From Doryteuthis pealeii (Eukaryota; Mollusca; Cephalopoda; Myopsida; Loliginidae): 64,000 bases of DNA. Position numbers and translations under genes: made by a program. A model generated the notes under the pieces. It was not told the origin of the DNA. It saw only the letters and a program-made list of their open reading frames with translations, and did not search any database. Below, in pieces: positions 33,401 to 43,084 of the stretch (positions are counted from its first letter, which is position 1; each line of letters starts with the position of its first letter). The stretch lies in assembly GCA_023376005.1 (NCBI GenBank), contig CM042181.1, forward strand, positions 23,736,049 through 23,800,048, given 5' to 3'.

Positions 33401-34537
33401 CTAGATATTATTGGCCAAGCATGGATAAATCAATCAAAGAATTTTGCGCATCATGCACAGCGTGCCAACAAGCAAAGGTCTACAAACATACAAAATCACC
33501 TATACAGACGTTGGAAATACCATCAGCTAGATTTCATACAGTCCATATAGATATAGTAGGACCACTTCCACCTGTTAAAAAGCCCAAATAGTAGTTACTT
33601 CAGCCCTTATAGATATATCCTCACGTGTATTGACCGCACGACTCGTTGGGTAGAAGCACAGCCCATCAGCGAAATCACTGCATCTAGTGTAGCTGAGGCC
33701 TTTATAAACACGTGGGTCACGCGTTGGGGTGTCCCTCTGCATGTTATAACTGACAGAGGCCGGCAATTTGAAAGTGAGTTGTTTAGTGAAGTAGCAAAAA
33801 TAATTGGTTTTTATAGACTACGTACGATAGCTTATCATCCCCAATGTAATGGTTTGATTGAGAGAACGCACAGAACCATTAAAACTGCTATTATAGCACG
33901 AAAGAGTCCTGGCTTTCAGCTCTTCCAATAGTACTTCTAGGGATTCGCAGTATGCCTACAGCTCTGATTTTTCTCCTTTTTATGCTTTTACAGGCACACA
34001 ATGTTTGCTACCTCAGTTGCTAATAGATAGCACAAGCGAGGAGGCTGTAACGTAAAATTTCACAAGAGATTTACATAAGACCATGTCACAATTTGATATG
34101 AGAGACTTCACCAAAAGAACTACTAAATCTGCAAAATCTTATGTACCAGAAAAACTTCAAACTTGTGATAAAGTTTGGATTAGAGTGGATCGTGTTCGAA
34201 GACCATTAGAGGCACCCTATTCAGGTCTCTACACAGTCCTTCAGCGAACACCTAAGTATTTTCTGGTTAAGATGAATAATGATATGGATACCCAAGTTTC
34301 TGTTGACAGGTTAAAACCATATATAGAAGTACAAAAACAAATAGTAGAGAAACAAGTGGAAGAAAAGATGAATAGGAACGAAACGCCTAGTGATTCAGAG
34401 CAGGAAATAAATGCTAGGAATAAAAGAGAAGATTCTCCCATGATAAATACAAAATCTCGTTCAGGTCGAACAGTGTCCTGGAAGAAACATAACGAGTACT
34501 ATTATTATTAGTACACTCTGTCTAAAGGGGGATCTTC
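30500..34537 (+). pseudogene. Ty3/gypsy gag-pol relic
   Basis: The internal region of an LTR retrotransposon, read in changing frames. A gag-like stretch lies at about 30700-30950 (YAVVSALPADEVCKLPD). The protease follows at about 31450-31730 (FIVDTGASISILPTSAV, LLGLDFLNKFGL). Reverse transcriptase spans about 32060-32560 (FRCCGDYRSLNSI; the catalytic YIDDI region near 32370 is out of frame). RNase H is at 32860-33040 (YSTFDRELLAAY, LLTDHKPL). Integrase spans about 33390-33920 (zinc-binding CTACQQAK; core FHTVHIDIVGPL, VITDRGRQFES, IAYHPQCNGLIERTHR). The integrase C-terminus is at 34090-34350 (APYSGLYTVLQRTPKYF). At least six stops or frameshifts break it and gag is short, so it is dead. The domain order PR-RT-RH-IN identifies the gypsy type. 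Confidence 0.9.
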
Positions 34538-34978
34538 TGTAATGGTTGAAACAATGGCGTTTGGCTAGTGTTCTAAAAATAGAAAAATGTAGACACACTG
34601 GCACCAAGAATTTAAATTTGGGCGGTAAAATAAGGACCGTTTCTTTTAAATGGGAATATGAAAGGTAGCAGTAAGAGGTAGATAATAATAGGAGTAGGAG
34701 GTAGATATAGTAGTAATTGTAAGGAGTCACAAGAAAGGGACACGTGGGAGAAGTCAGTTGACGACTAGACGCGAGAAGAGACAGACCAGTTTTCCACGAG
34801 AGTCACCGGTGAACCTACTCAGCCTTCAGCTCCTGGATCCACACAAAAGTTTAAGAGGTTACAACCAAGCTTAGTACAACTTGATGTAAAAGCCTAATTT
34901 TCTCAAACCAAAAATAAAACCTCATTAAATCAACATTTTGTATTTTCTGTTAATAATTCCAAAAGAAGAAATACAACA
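34538..34978 (+). repeat. 3' LTR of the Ty3/gypsy element
   Basis: Begins TGTAATGG just after a polypurine tract (taaaggggga, about 34522-34531) and ends TACAACA. Length about 441 bases. It aligns with 30241-30499 in its right part. The two LTRs differ by several indels and substitutions, so the insertion is not recent or the sequence is error-rich. Confidence 0.85.
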
Positions 34979-34979
34979 A

Positions 34980-35500
34980 ACCTATTCGTTCGGACTTCCT
35001 GTGCCCACGTTGTTTGTTTAACCTACAGGAATGTTGAAGAAGAGCTGGTTCGAACTTTCTTAGTTCTGCTGTCAACGGGGCAATAATCACAATAACTACG
35101 AACGCTTACTAACAATTGTATACAACAATACCTTTATTAATCATACAGTGACAAAAACCATGTACAATAGCAAAGGGGTGTGGATGTCGGAGTTTTGAGT
35201 TGATTGACGGTAAACAGCTAATTAATTCAGGCTGAAATGGTCAAGTTCAGGACTGAGTGGCAAAGTAGCGGGAAGCAGCGGCAACGTGAGTAAATACTGA
35301 GTCAGTAATATAGGCATAGGCCTTATTTGGGCCCCGTGTGTAGTTTTTTACACTGTCTTGCTAATGTGCTTACCTAACTGGCTAAGAATAGTCTGCTCCT
35401 CCATATTTATTGCACTTTTTGCCACGTGTTTTTTACCAAGTGTTCTGTTGCACCGCATCGGTAACAAGTTTGCGTATAGTGGAAATTTTTGTTTTGTTTA
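34980..35500. other. unassigned, moderately GC-rich DNA
   Basis: Possibly another LTR remnant (acaatacctttattaatcat resembles a reversed polyadenylation region near 35130). No ends or coding were found. Confidence 0.3.
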
Positions 35501-35502
35501 TA

Positions 35503-36080
35503 TGTCTCATATGAGGATAGGAGGATTGGAGTAAATCCGACAGAATGTGGTAAAGAATAGAGGAAAATGTGGACAAAGGAACAAACTTAGACAAGTATAT
35601 GTAGGATATATTTCGCAGTGCATTGAGCACGGCTTCATCAGTCGTTTATCTGAACATTAGTGCATCATACATGTGTTTTATAGAAGAGAAAGTGGGTGGG
35701 TGAGGGTGAATTTGGGGATGAAGTCAGGTGGATGGGATAGCGTTTGTGAGTATTTGATTGGTCAGAAGAACCTTTGGTGGATGGGGATGGCGATAAGATC
35801 AAAAGTGTAGGTTAGTTGGAAGAGATATGATGCGTAAGGTGGTTAAGTGCAAAGAAAGAGAAGCATGGTAGGGGAGAAATTAGGTCAACATTCTTTGGTT
35901 GGCTTGGAGAGAATTTTGATCAATTGAATTAGAGGGGAAGTATTTAAAGATGAATAAATTAACGACTGATGATGCCGTGCTCAATGCACTGCGAAATATA
36001 TCTCCTACATATACTTGTCTGAGTTTGTTCTTTTGTCAACATTTTTCCTCTATTCTTCACCACATATGTCTCATATGTAT
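35503..36080. mobile_element. fold-back element with about 130-base arms
   Basis: Arms 35503-35648 and 35957-36080 are inverted copies (tttcgcagtgcattgagcac with gtgctcaatgcactgcgaaa; tatgtctcatatg at both outer ends). The 300-base loop is G-rich on the plus strand (gtgggtgggtgaggg) and non-coding. Confidence 0.8.
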
Positions 36081-36099
36081 GCGGTTGGTGTTTTTCAGC

Positions 36100-37190
36100 T
36101 CGGTCACTAACTTCTGTATTTAAACATGCTCATTTGCGCCTCTATATCCACCGACTGTTTGGATATTTCTATGTCTTATCAAAATCCTTTCTAAAGAAAA
36201 AGGAAACCTATTAGAAAAATCTAAAGAATTAACCATGACGTGGTGATTCCCTTGGCACAAGTAAAAGTGCTGGGAGAAAGCATGCCTAAAGGGTTCACAC
36301 ACCTACAGTCTTGGCTCGTGTTGGTTCCATCACTGGTCAATAACTGAAACTGCTACGTCACAGCTCATCACCCCCCCCCCTCCATTAGGGTAAAGACCTT
36401 TTTCAAGTTATTCATCAGTTATCAATTTCGGGGCCTTTGGAATGGTAAATAAAAGACAACTCTCCGAAGTTGGATATCTCAGCTCTCCTCTGCCGATAAA
36501 AGAATAAAAGTTGGAATTCTACGAAATTCAACTTAAACAACATCAACGAAATTTAACATTCAATAACTTTTCTAAGAATTCTACTCAACAAACTGAAAGA
36601 AATTCTACGAAAACCCAAAGAAATCAATTTTTCAAAGATTTCAATTCAGCTCAATTTTCAAGACTCCTTTTCAAGGTCAAAACCAACGAAAACTATTGCA
36701 ACTTTGAAAAATTAACTTTTGCTAAGTTTCTGCAAATTACATCAAATTTGAAATCATCTATCTCTCAATCTATTTTTCTTTTCTTCTTTGTTATATATTA
36801 GTATATATGTCAGTTTCAAGTGACGACCGCAATAATCGGTTTCTTCGACCGCATAAAGTATTCTGCCGGCAACACTCACAGTAGTTCTTACACAATCCGT
36901 TAAGAGTTCTCTTCACTTTAAGATCGAAACACGACACACCCCGTTCTCTCCACCGAAAAAGACGTTCTGTTCGAGAGAATTCGCCTCGGCATTTATTTCT
37001 CTCAGTGGCTGAACCACTTCAACTAACAGGGGTGACAGAAATTCTACCACTCATGATCAGGGGTTGCAAGTTCAATCACTCGCTATATTCCCTCTCGCGT
37101 AGCCCAGACACACATGGTCTCGCTTAGTCCTTGGGGCAGAGAATTCTCAACTCCACGGTCCCCACTTCCGCCATTCGCCCCGTGCTCTCT
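36100..37190. other. unassigned DNA
   Basis: No coding could be supported. The GC-richer part, 36830-37130, could be an LTR on the minus strand related to the gag fragment at 37900-38303, but its boundaries are not visible. The 96-codon frame at 36511-36801 is Asn/Gln/Thr-rich and lacks any family signature. Confidence 0.35.
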
Positions 37191-37196
37191 GTTACA

Positions 37197-37880
37197 ATTA
37201 GAATTGTTAAATATATTTATCTTATCTTTTCAGTCAGTATCTGAACTTAAAAATTGCGGTATTTACTCCATAACCCCCTTTAAATGTTTCACAATATACT
37301 CCAAATTCGGTATTTCACTCATATATTGGAATTTGGATTTATTTCCGCAATATATTAAGAATTTGGTAATATACCAGTATATTGGAATTTGAAATTACCT
37401 CCACATGTGAGAATTAATGCCGTTTTTGTTAATTCTCATAGTCTTTCACCAACATTAGCAAGTCGCTTTCTTCTAACAGTCTGTGTTTTTTTGTTGTTAA
37501 ATGTATTTTTGTCTTGTCTTTTCATTCAGTGTCCAAACTTGAAAGTTGCGGTAATTTTCTCCCCAAAAACCTTTAAATATTTCCCAACATATTCGAAATA
37601 CGGTAATATCCTCATATATTGGAATTAGGATTTATTTCCCAATATATTAGAAATTGAGTAATTTACCAGCATATTAGAATTTCCCACATATGAGAATTAA
37701 TCCTTCTACAGTTTTAATTTCCATACCCCCAGTATATTAAGAATTTGGTAATTTACCAGTATATTGGGATTTGAAATTTACCCCCACATGTAAGAATTAA
37801 TACCATTACGTTTTTGTTAATTCTCATAGTCTTTCTCCAACATTAGTAGGTCGCTTTCTTCCAACAGTCTGCGTTTGTTA
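37197..37880 (+). repeat. tandem duplication, about 290-base unit, 2.3 copies
   Basis: Units share ttaattctcatagtctttc, caacattag-ag-tcgctttctt, aacagtctg-gtttg and several copies of ccagtatattggaatttg. A smaller internal motif (atatattggaattt) is repeated within each unit. Confidence 0.8.
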
Positions 37881-37899
37881 TACATGAACCTGCAATTCT

Positions 37900-38303
37900 A
37901 CGGAATTGAATCCCTTATTTGGTTCTCCTTCTCGGCACCGAAATTGCAGTCTATAGTAAATTTCCGGGGTCGTGTGGCGAATTTTCTGCACGTTTCTGAT
38001 TGTCGTGGCTTTGTTTCATGAAACGCTTTTCTTGAGCTGTAGATATTAACGCACGTTGTAATAAATATTTGTTTAGTGCCGCTACTGCGGCTTCGTAATC
38101 CTGACACATTTCCATGTCCGGTAGCGTCACATATATGCCTTGTACTTCCGGTCCTGCTAAATGCAACAGTAGAGCTCGTTGTCTTACTTTGCGTTGTTCT
38201 GTATTATGTGAGATGTTTCCTTTGAATAATTCTTCCAGGACCGGTACTTTTCAATCTACGTAGAATTCATAGACCTTTAACCAATGAATCCATCTGTGGT
38301 CTA
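37900..38303 (-). pseudogene. gypsy-type gag fragment
   Basis: On the minus strand: an upstream part with VPVLEELFKGNISHN, then RQRALLLHLAGPEVQGIYVT, LPDMEMCQDYEAAVAALNKY, then after a frame change FGAEKENQIRDSI. This follows the capsid region of Ty3/gypsy Gag proteins (LHYAG..VQ.I..TLPDTG..Y..A...L..YF, then EKENQIRDQII). One stop and at least one frameshift are present. It belongs to a different element from the one at 30-35 kb, which lies on the other strand. Confidence 0.7.
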
Positions 38304-38319
38304 ACGTTTCTGTAGGAAG

Positions 38320-38580
38320 CGTGTGGTGCACTGGTTAGAGTCGTTGGAAATTGACTCGTTGACCCGAGTTCAATTCCTGGACAAAACCACAGTTCACACA
38401 ACGCTAATACCCTTAGGAAAGATATTAATCCAACTATTCTCTCTCCAGTTATGGGTAAATAGTAGGGCTCTTTAACCTTGGTTAGGCAACCAGTCTAGAA
38501 GAAGGAAAACTCTAAATTTAAACCTGGTCACTACTAGAATAGGCTCTAGTTATTGTGATATTTAGTGATCTATTTCAATT
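38320..38580 (+). repeat. SINE family A copy, tail type I
   Basis: Head with gtggtgcactggttagagtcg and box B gagttcaattcctgg, body (ctccagttatgggtaaatag), and tail gtcactactagaataggctc ending agtgatctatttc. Inserted beside the gag fragment. Confidence 0.8.
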
Positions 38581-38990
38581 TAAATGTGTTCTTGGTGTCG
38601 AAATTTATCATTCCACCGGTCGAATTTTCTCCTGCCATCTTCGAATTCGTTGCTATTTTCGATTTTCTTCGAATTTGATCTGTTAGTACGAATTAAGTTT
38701 TTAGAATAATCGTTCTTTACTTCTTTTACCCATCTCTTTTATCCGGACATACGGTAGAACGAAGTTTACTCGGATATGTAGTAGCACGAAATTTTCCCGG
38801 ATATACAGTTAATCAATTAGGCAGAATATTCCGTTATCTTCTCTCTGCTTGGTGATGGTGATAGATTGCATTGCCTTGGGGCTTTATTGCCTTTTGTTAA
38901 CATATTTATTGGGGTTCCATACATTGCTTTTCTTTGTTAGGGGTTGCTCTTACTTTATTTTTAACTCTAACCTATGTCGACGTTACCTTA
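38580..38990. other. unassigned DNA
   Basis: No coding exon or repeat family recognised. Confidence 0.4.
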
Positions 38991-38994
38991 ACTT

Positions 38995-38996
<2 letters not shown>

Positions 38997-39061
<65 letters not shown>

Positions 39062-39075
39062 ATAGATAGATAATA
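38997..39075 (+). repeat. (CA)n(GATA)n microsatellite
   Basis: About 34 bases of CA followed by about 45 bases of GATA-type repeats. Confidence 0.95.
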
Positions 39076-39194
39076 GATAGAAATGAACTAATAGATAAGA
39101 ATAAACTGAAACAGAAATATCGTATTTTGAACAATTCTTTGTTTTTTATGTTTATTGTTTGTTTGTTTCTTTATTTTTTCTTCTTCTTCTTCAG

Positions 39195-39365
39195 ATTATA
39201 AGTGGGAAGATGGTCGAAGTTGCTGTCCCTCCCCTTTCTGGTGGGGCCCCAACGAACCGACCGTCAACGAAAACTGTGCTCGACTAAGATGGCACTCCCC
39301 TAATTGGGTGTTGTATGGCAGGGAATGCTATTTCAATTTTAGCTTTATTTGCGTCAAAAAGAAAG
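39195..39365 (+). CDS. C-type-lectin-like domain, C-terminal half exon
   Basis: Between an acceptor (cttcttcttcttcag, ending 39194) and a donor (AAG|GTGAGT, 39366), 171 bases encode YKWEDGRSCCPSPFWWGPN, EPTVNENCARLRWHSPNW and VLYGRECYFNFSFICVKKK. This is the second half of a C-type-lectin fold: the WxDG motif, a W.P.EP loop region, ENCA.L, then C....F.FICV. The EPT/EN pattern is like the EPN/WND sugar- and calcium-binding loops, but WND is not intact. Both exon ends are phase 1, usual for shuffled extracellular modules. The first half of the domain is not seen upstream. The exon could belong to a gene whose last exon is at 48549. Confidence 0.7.
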
Positions 39366-39369
39366 GTGA

Positions 39370-40000
39370 GTTGTAATCTTGATACCCAGTTCACAACCAT
39401 TAATCATAAAATAGACACCAAAAAGGTTTCTTTTCAATTGACATTTTCATTTAAATTTTTTTAGCCAGGATGATTTTACATTCTATTATTTTCCTGTTGT
39501 TCTTCAGATTTTTCATTCTATTCTACCAGCTTCTGACAATACTCGTGCCAAAGACTTGAATTTATTATAGATATTTTTTTAAAAAGATAGCCCTTTCATC
39601 CCCATTGCGATATCCTTCTCTTTCTATTGTATCATTCTCTTAAAATCTACCGACTTCTCTAACTCTTGTAGCTATCCTTTTGATACTTCTATGCTAACGC
39701 ATCTATGCTCGCACCTACATACATATACGGTATGCCTATATCTATATAGGCTCATATAGACCCACTTGCACCTACAAACATATATGCATTACTGCTATAA
39801 TGTATATGCACCCAAGAACAGAAGTGCTTAGAGTGTCACATGAGACCCAATGCTTTCTTCTGGTGTCAGTGTATTTACAGGTAACATAAAACAACAGACA
39901 ATATTATTTAATTTCGCAAATAGTTATAGATATTCTTTCGTTTATTTTATTCTAATATCCTCATCTTAGTTGTTTTGAATCATGGCTAGTTTGATTTCTG
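39370..40000. other. unassigned, probably intronic
   Basis: No exon or repeat family recognised between the lectin-like exon and the SINE at 40000. Confidence 0.4.
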
Positions 40001-40255
40001 GCTTTCCTCGTAGTTCCAAGATTGCTTGAGTTCAAATCATGGACAAGGCCTTTTGCGTTTCACTTTGGGAAATACATATGTTCTCCTCCAGCTATGGGGA
40101 AATAGTAAAACAAACTGTGTTCTTTAGCCTGGGTTAAACGACCAGTCTTGCTGAACAAAAACTCAAAATTCAAACCAACAGTACTCCGCTTAAAAATTAG
40201 CTTGTGTCACATCTTGTCCGTGGTGGAGGGGTTGGGTAAATACATACTAAATGAA
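40000..40255 (+). repeat. SINE family A copy, tail type II, degraded
   Basis: Box-B-like gagttcaaatcatgg, body (ctccagctatggggaaatag) and tail cttgtgtcacatcttgtccg with ggggttgggtaaata. Its head is diverged. Confidence 0.7.
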
Positions 40256-40334
40256 TTATTAGCTTATTTGTCTCCATAATCAAACCGATAAAGATGTCGC
40301 CAATATCAAACGGACCCCAGGGATATGAGATACG

Positions 40335-40554
40335 GTTATTTCCTATAACTCTAACATAAACAAAGGGGAACCACTCTTGACTGATAAATTATTCATTTAT
40401 TTTTCCATTAAACTAACCCTAAACCTGACTCTAACCCTAAACCCTAAACCTAACCCTAATCCTGTCTTCTTTTTTCCTAGTAGATCAATAAATAAATAAA
40501 TTATCAGTCAAGGGTGGTTCCCCTTTGGTTATTTTGGAGTTATAGGAAATAACC
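40335..40554. mobile_element. palindrome enclosing telomere-like repeats
   Basis: Arms of about 75 bases (ggttatttcctataactcta against gagttataggaaataacc; aaaggggaaccactcttgac with its complement) enclose aaccctaaacctgactctaa, ccctaaaccctaaacc and taaccctaatcct at about 40413-40462. These are degenerate copies of the metazoan telomere unit CCCTAA. Probably a fold-back element whose centre is, or resembles, interstitial telomeric DNA. Confidence 0.75.
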
Positions 40555-40686
40555 TGGGATACAAAGTTCAAATTTCCATAGAATCTAATTCCTTATTTCC
40601 AATACATGCCCGCTTATTTTAATACTTATTTGATAAACGCTTCCTTTAATAAATATGAAATCTATTAAATCTCTAAGAAAATAAAT

Positions 40687-41231
40687 GGTGCTCTTCGCAG
40701 AATTGCGTCCCGGCTTCCTGTCTTAAAATGCTAGGCGATGATAGCTGAAAAAACAACCCACTCTACGAATGAAGTCCCTAGCTAAAGCGGTGCCTATTGT
40801 ATAATTGCGATACCATAAAATAATTTTTTTTTTTAATTAAAAATAACCTGACATTTTTTATTGAAATATAAAAGAATATCTAAATATTCAGATTCTTTAT
40901 CGGATTGAAGGCATTTTTATCGACAAATCATTTTTTAGTGGTTTGAAGGCGTTAAAAGTAAGCCATATTTTTATCGACAAGTAAATGTAAATATTTAGCC
41001 CCCGACCCCTTAAAATATCTTAAAGAGTGGGGGGGGGCTTAAAGTATTTACATTTACTTGTCGAAAAAAAACTGGAGGGGGTAAATATCACATTAACTCT
41101 TCGGGAAAAACGCCTTAAGCTCTGTTTTTTTTCAGCAGGCACTTAATTCGTAGTGCGGGTTATTTTTTTCAGCTAACACCGCCTAGCATTTTTAAGGCAG
41201 TAGGCCGGGACGCAATTCTGCGAATAGCACC
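40687..41231. mobile_element. hAT-like MITE, family M2 (diverged relative of M1)
   Basis: A 545-base element with inverted ends ggtgctcttcgcagaattgc and gcaattctgcgaatagcacc. The sub-terminal part (gcgtcccggcttcctgtctt) parallels M1. The interior has two inverted copies of the cgacaagtaaatgtaaatat / acatttacttgtcg motif that M1 carries once. Flanks aaataaat and aaaggaat agree at 6 of 8 positions. Confidence 0.75.
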
Positions 41232-41590
41232 AAAGGAATTAAGAACGTAACAACAGGTTTTATTTTCTATTTTTTTTTTGTTATTTATTATATTTATTTT
41301 AATGTTAAAAATGCATACGGTTATTTTTTATTACTGATGTTATATTTCATTTATAATATATTCATTTAAATTGATTTTAGCGAAGCAATTAATAGAATAG
41401 TATTTTGTTTATTGTTTAAACAATACACATTAAAGTTTGATTCTACTCCTTGAGATTATTAAAATAGCTTTTTAATCTTAGTTAATATAAATTTTATCTT
41501 TTTTTTTTAATTAAATAAAGTTATTCAAATAATGTAATTCTTACTTCAATAAATAAATGCTTACATTATTAAACATAAAATTTATTAAAT
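41231..41590. other. AT-rich DNA, nothing recognised
   Basis: Very AT-rich spacer between two MITEs. No feature. Confidence 0.5.
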
Positions 41591-41597
41591 TTCTATT

Positions 41598-42095
41598 GGT
41601 AATTTATGAGGAAGTGCATCCCGGTCTCCTGCCTCAAAAACCACTACCCGGTGACTATCAAAATAACAACCCCAGCTCGTCGTAATTCTTGTTAATTTAT
41701 CGTAATTTGTTGTAATTCTTGTTTAGATATGAAGATGGATATATAGTTTGGAATAGACTGAGATAGATAGATAGATAAACAAACAAAATAATATAGATAG
41801 ATACGAACAAATGGAGATAGATATTTTCGACAAGTAAATGTATTTGGGGGGGGGGGAGTCGCGTCTTTTTTTTGTCGTAATTCTTGTTTATTTAAACTAA
41901 AAACAAGACATTAAACAAACATGAATAAAAGAAAATCTTAGCATTTAAAGTAATATAGATAAATATGAAGAAATTGAGATAGATAGATATGAAGATGGAT
42001 AGTTTTGAATAGACTGAGCTGGGTCGTTATTTTAATAGTCACCGGGTAGCAATTTTTGAGGCTGGAGACCGGGACGCACTTCCTCATAAATTACC
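41598..42095 (+). mobile_element. hAT-like MITE, family M1, copy 3
   Basis: A 498-base copy with ends ggtaatttatgaggaagtgc and gcacttcctcataaattacc. Flanked by the exact 8-base duplication TTTCTATT (41590-41597 and 42096-42103). It is the best preserved of the three M1 copies and defines the element ends. Confidence 0.88.
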
Positions 42096-42099
42096 TTTC

Positions 42100-43080
42100 T
42101 ATTTTCTAAAAAAAAATAATTAAGAGCGTAATAACATGTATTACGTTCATTCATTGAGTGTACAAATATTTTTTTAAATAAATTTTATTTATCGAAAAGA
42201 ATTTTTAATTTAATTTTCTACAAAATTGAAGTGTATAAATTTATTCTATTGAAATTCAACTTCTAACTCCCACCTACCTCAGGCAATATTTTTCAAAAAA
42301 ATTTTTTTACATCGCCTGTATGCCTGTATGCTAGTATTTATAATTTACAAGAAAATAAGTTCGTTTAATGTATACAGCTTAAGAAAAATGAAAAAAATAG
42401 TCAACCTTGTTAGCACCCTGTGGGGTGGGGTTGAAAATTTATATTTTACTTAGTAATTGGTTTACTAAGAATGCGCCATCTTTTGACCGCTTAAAAATTA
42501 CCCCAGTTTCGTTTACTGGGCAATAAAAGACATATTACGGCATTACTAACGGTCTCTATTCTGTCCAAGATGTAGCGACCGCGTTTGTCACGTGTAGCTA
42601 AACTCTTTCAAGCAATGAAGAAGGAAAAACCGTAGGTATAAAATATAGACCATTATTCCATTACACGAAAGTGTAAAAATGGTTCTCAAAGGAGATAAGT
42701 TCGAGAAGAGGAGCTAATTCCCGTCTTCTCAAGAGGCGAGTTGGTTTGCAAAGAGTGAAAGGCGCACCTTGCACCGGAAGGCTGGTTTTAGACGGGTCAT
42801 TGGGAAAAAGTTCCCAGAGAGGGTTGTGACTGCAAAGGGGAATAATCTGAGGTAAGGGAAGTAACTTAGGTAAAAAGGGGGCAACTTCTATTTTGGGTGT
42901 ACCATTATAAGACACGACCGACCTCTTCGGCTATTTATTTGAAAAGAACCTTTTATGATTCTCTACGAATCAATGTGACTAAGGTCGAGATTCCTATGCC
43001 TTAGAATCTTTGAGCCTTCAAAACCTTTCATTCCTTTATATGTGTAAATACCTTTCAGTATTTTCACTGTACCATTTCTA
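42100..43080. other. unassigned DNA with a GC-richer block
   Basis: The block 42540-42920 has tataaaatatag (about 42637) followed by GC-richer sequence, reminiscent of an LTR promoter, but no ends were found. The minus-strand frame at 42661-42915 shows no family signature and is not called. Confidence 0.35.
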
Positions 43081-43084
43081 CATT

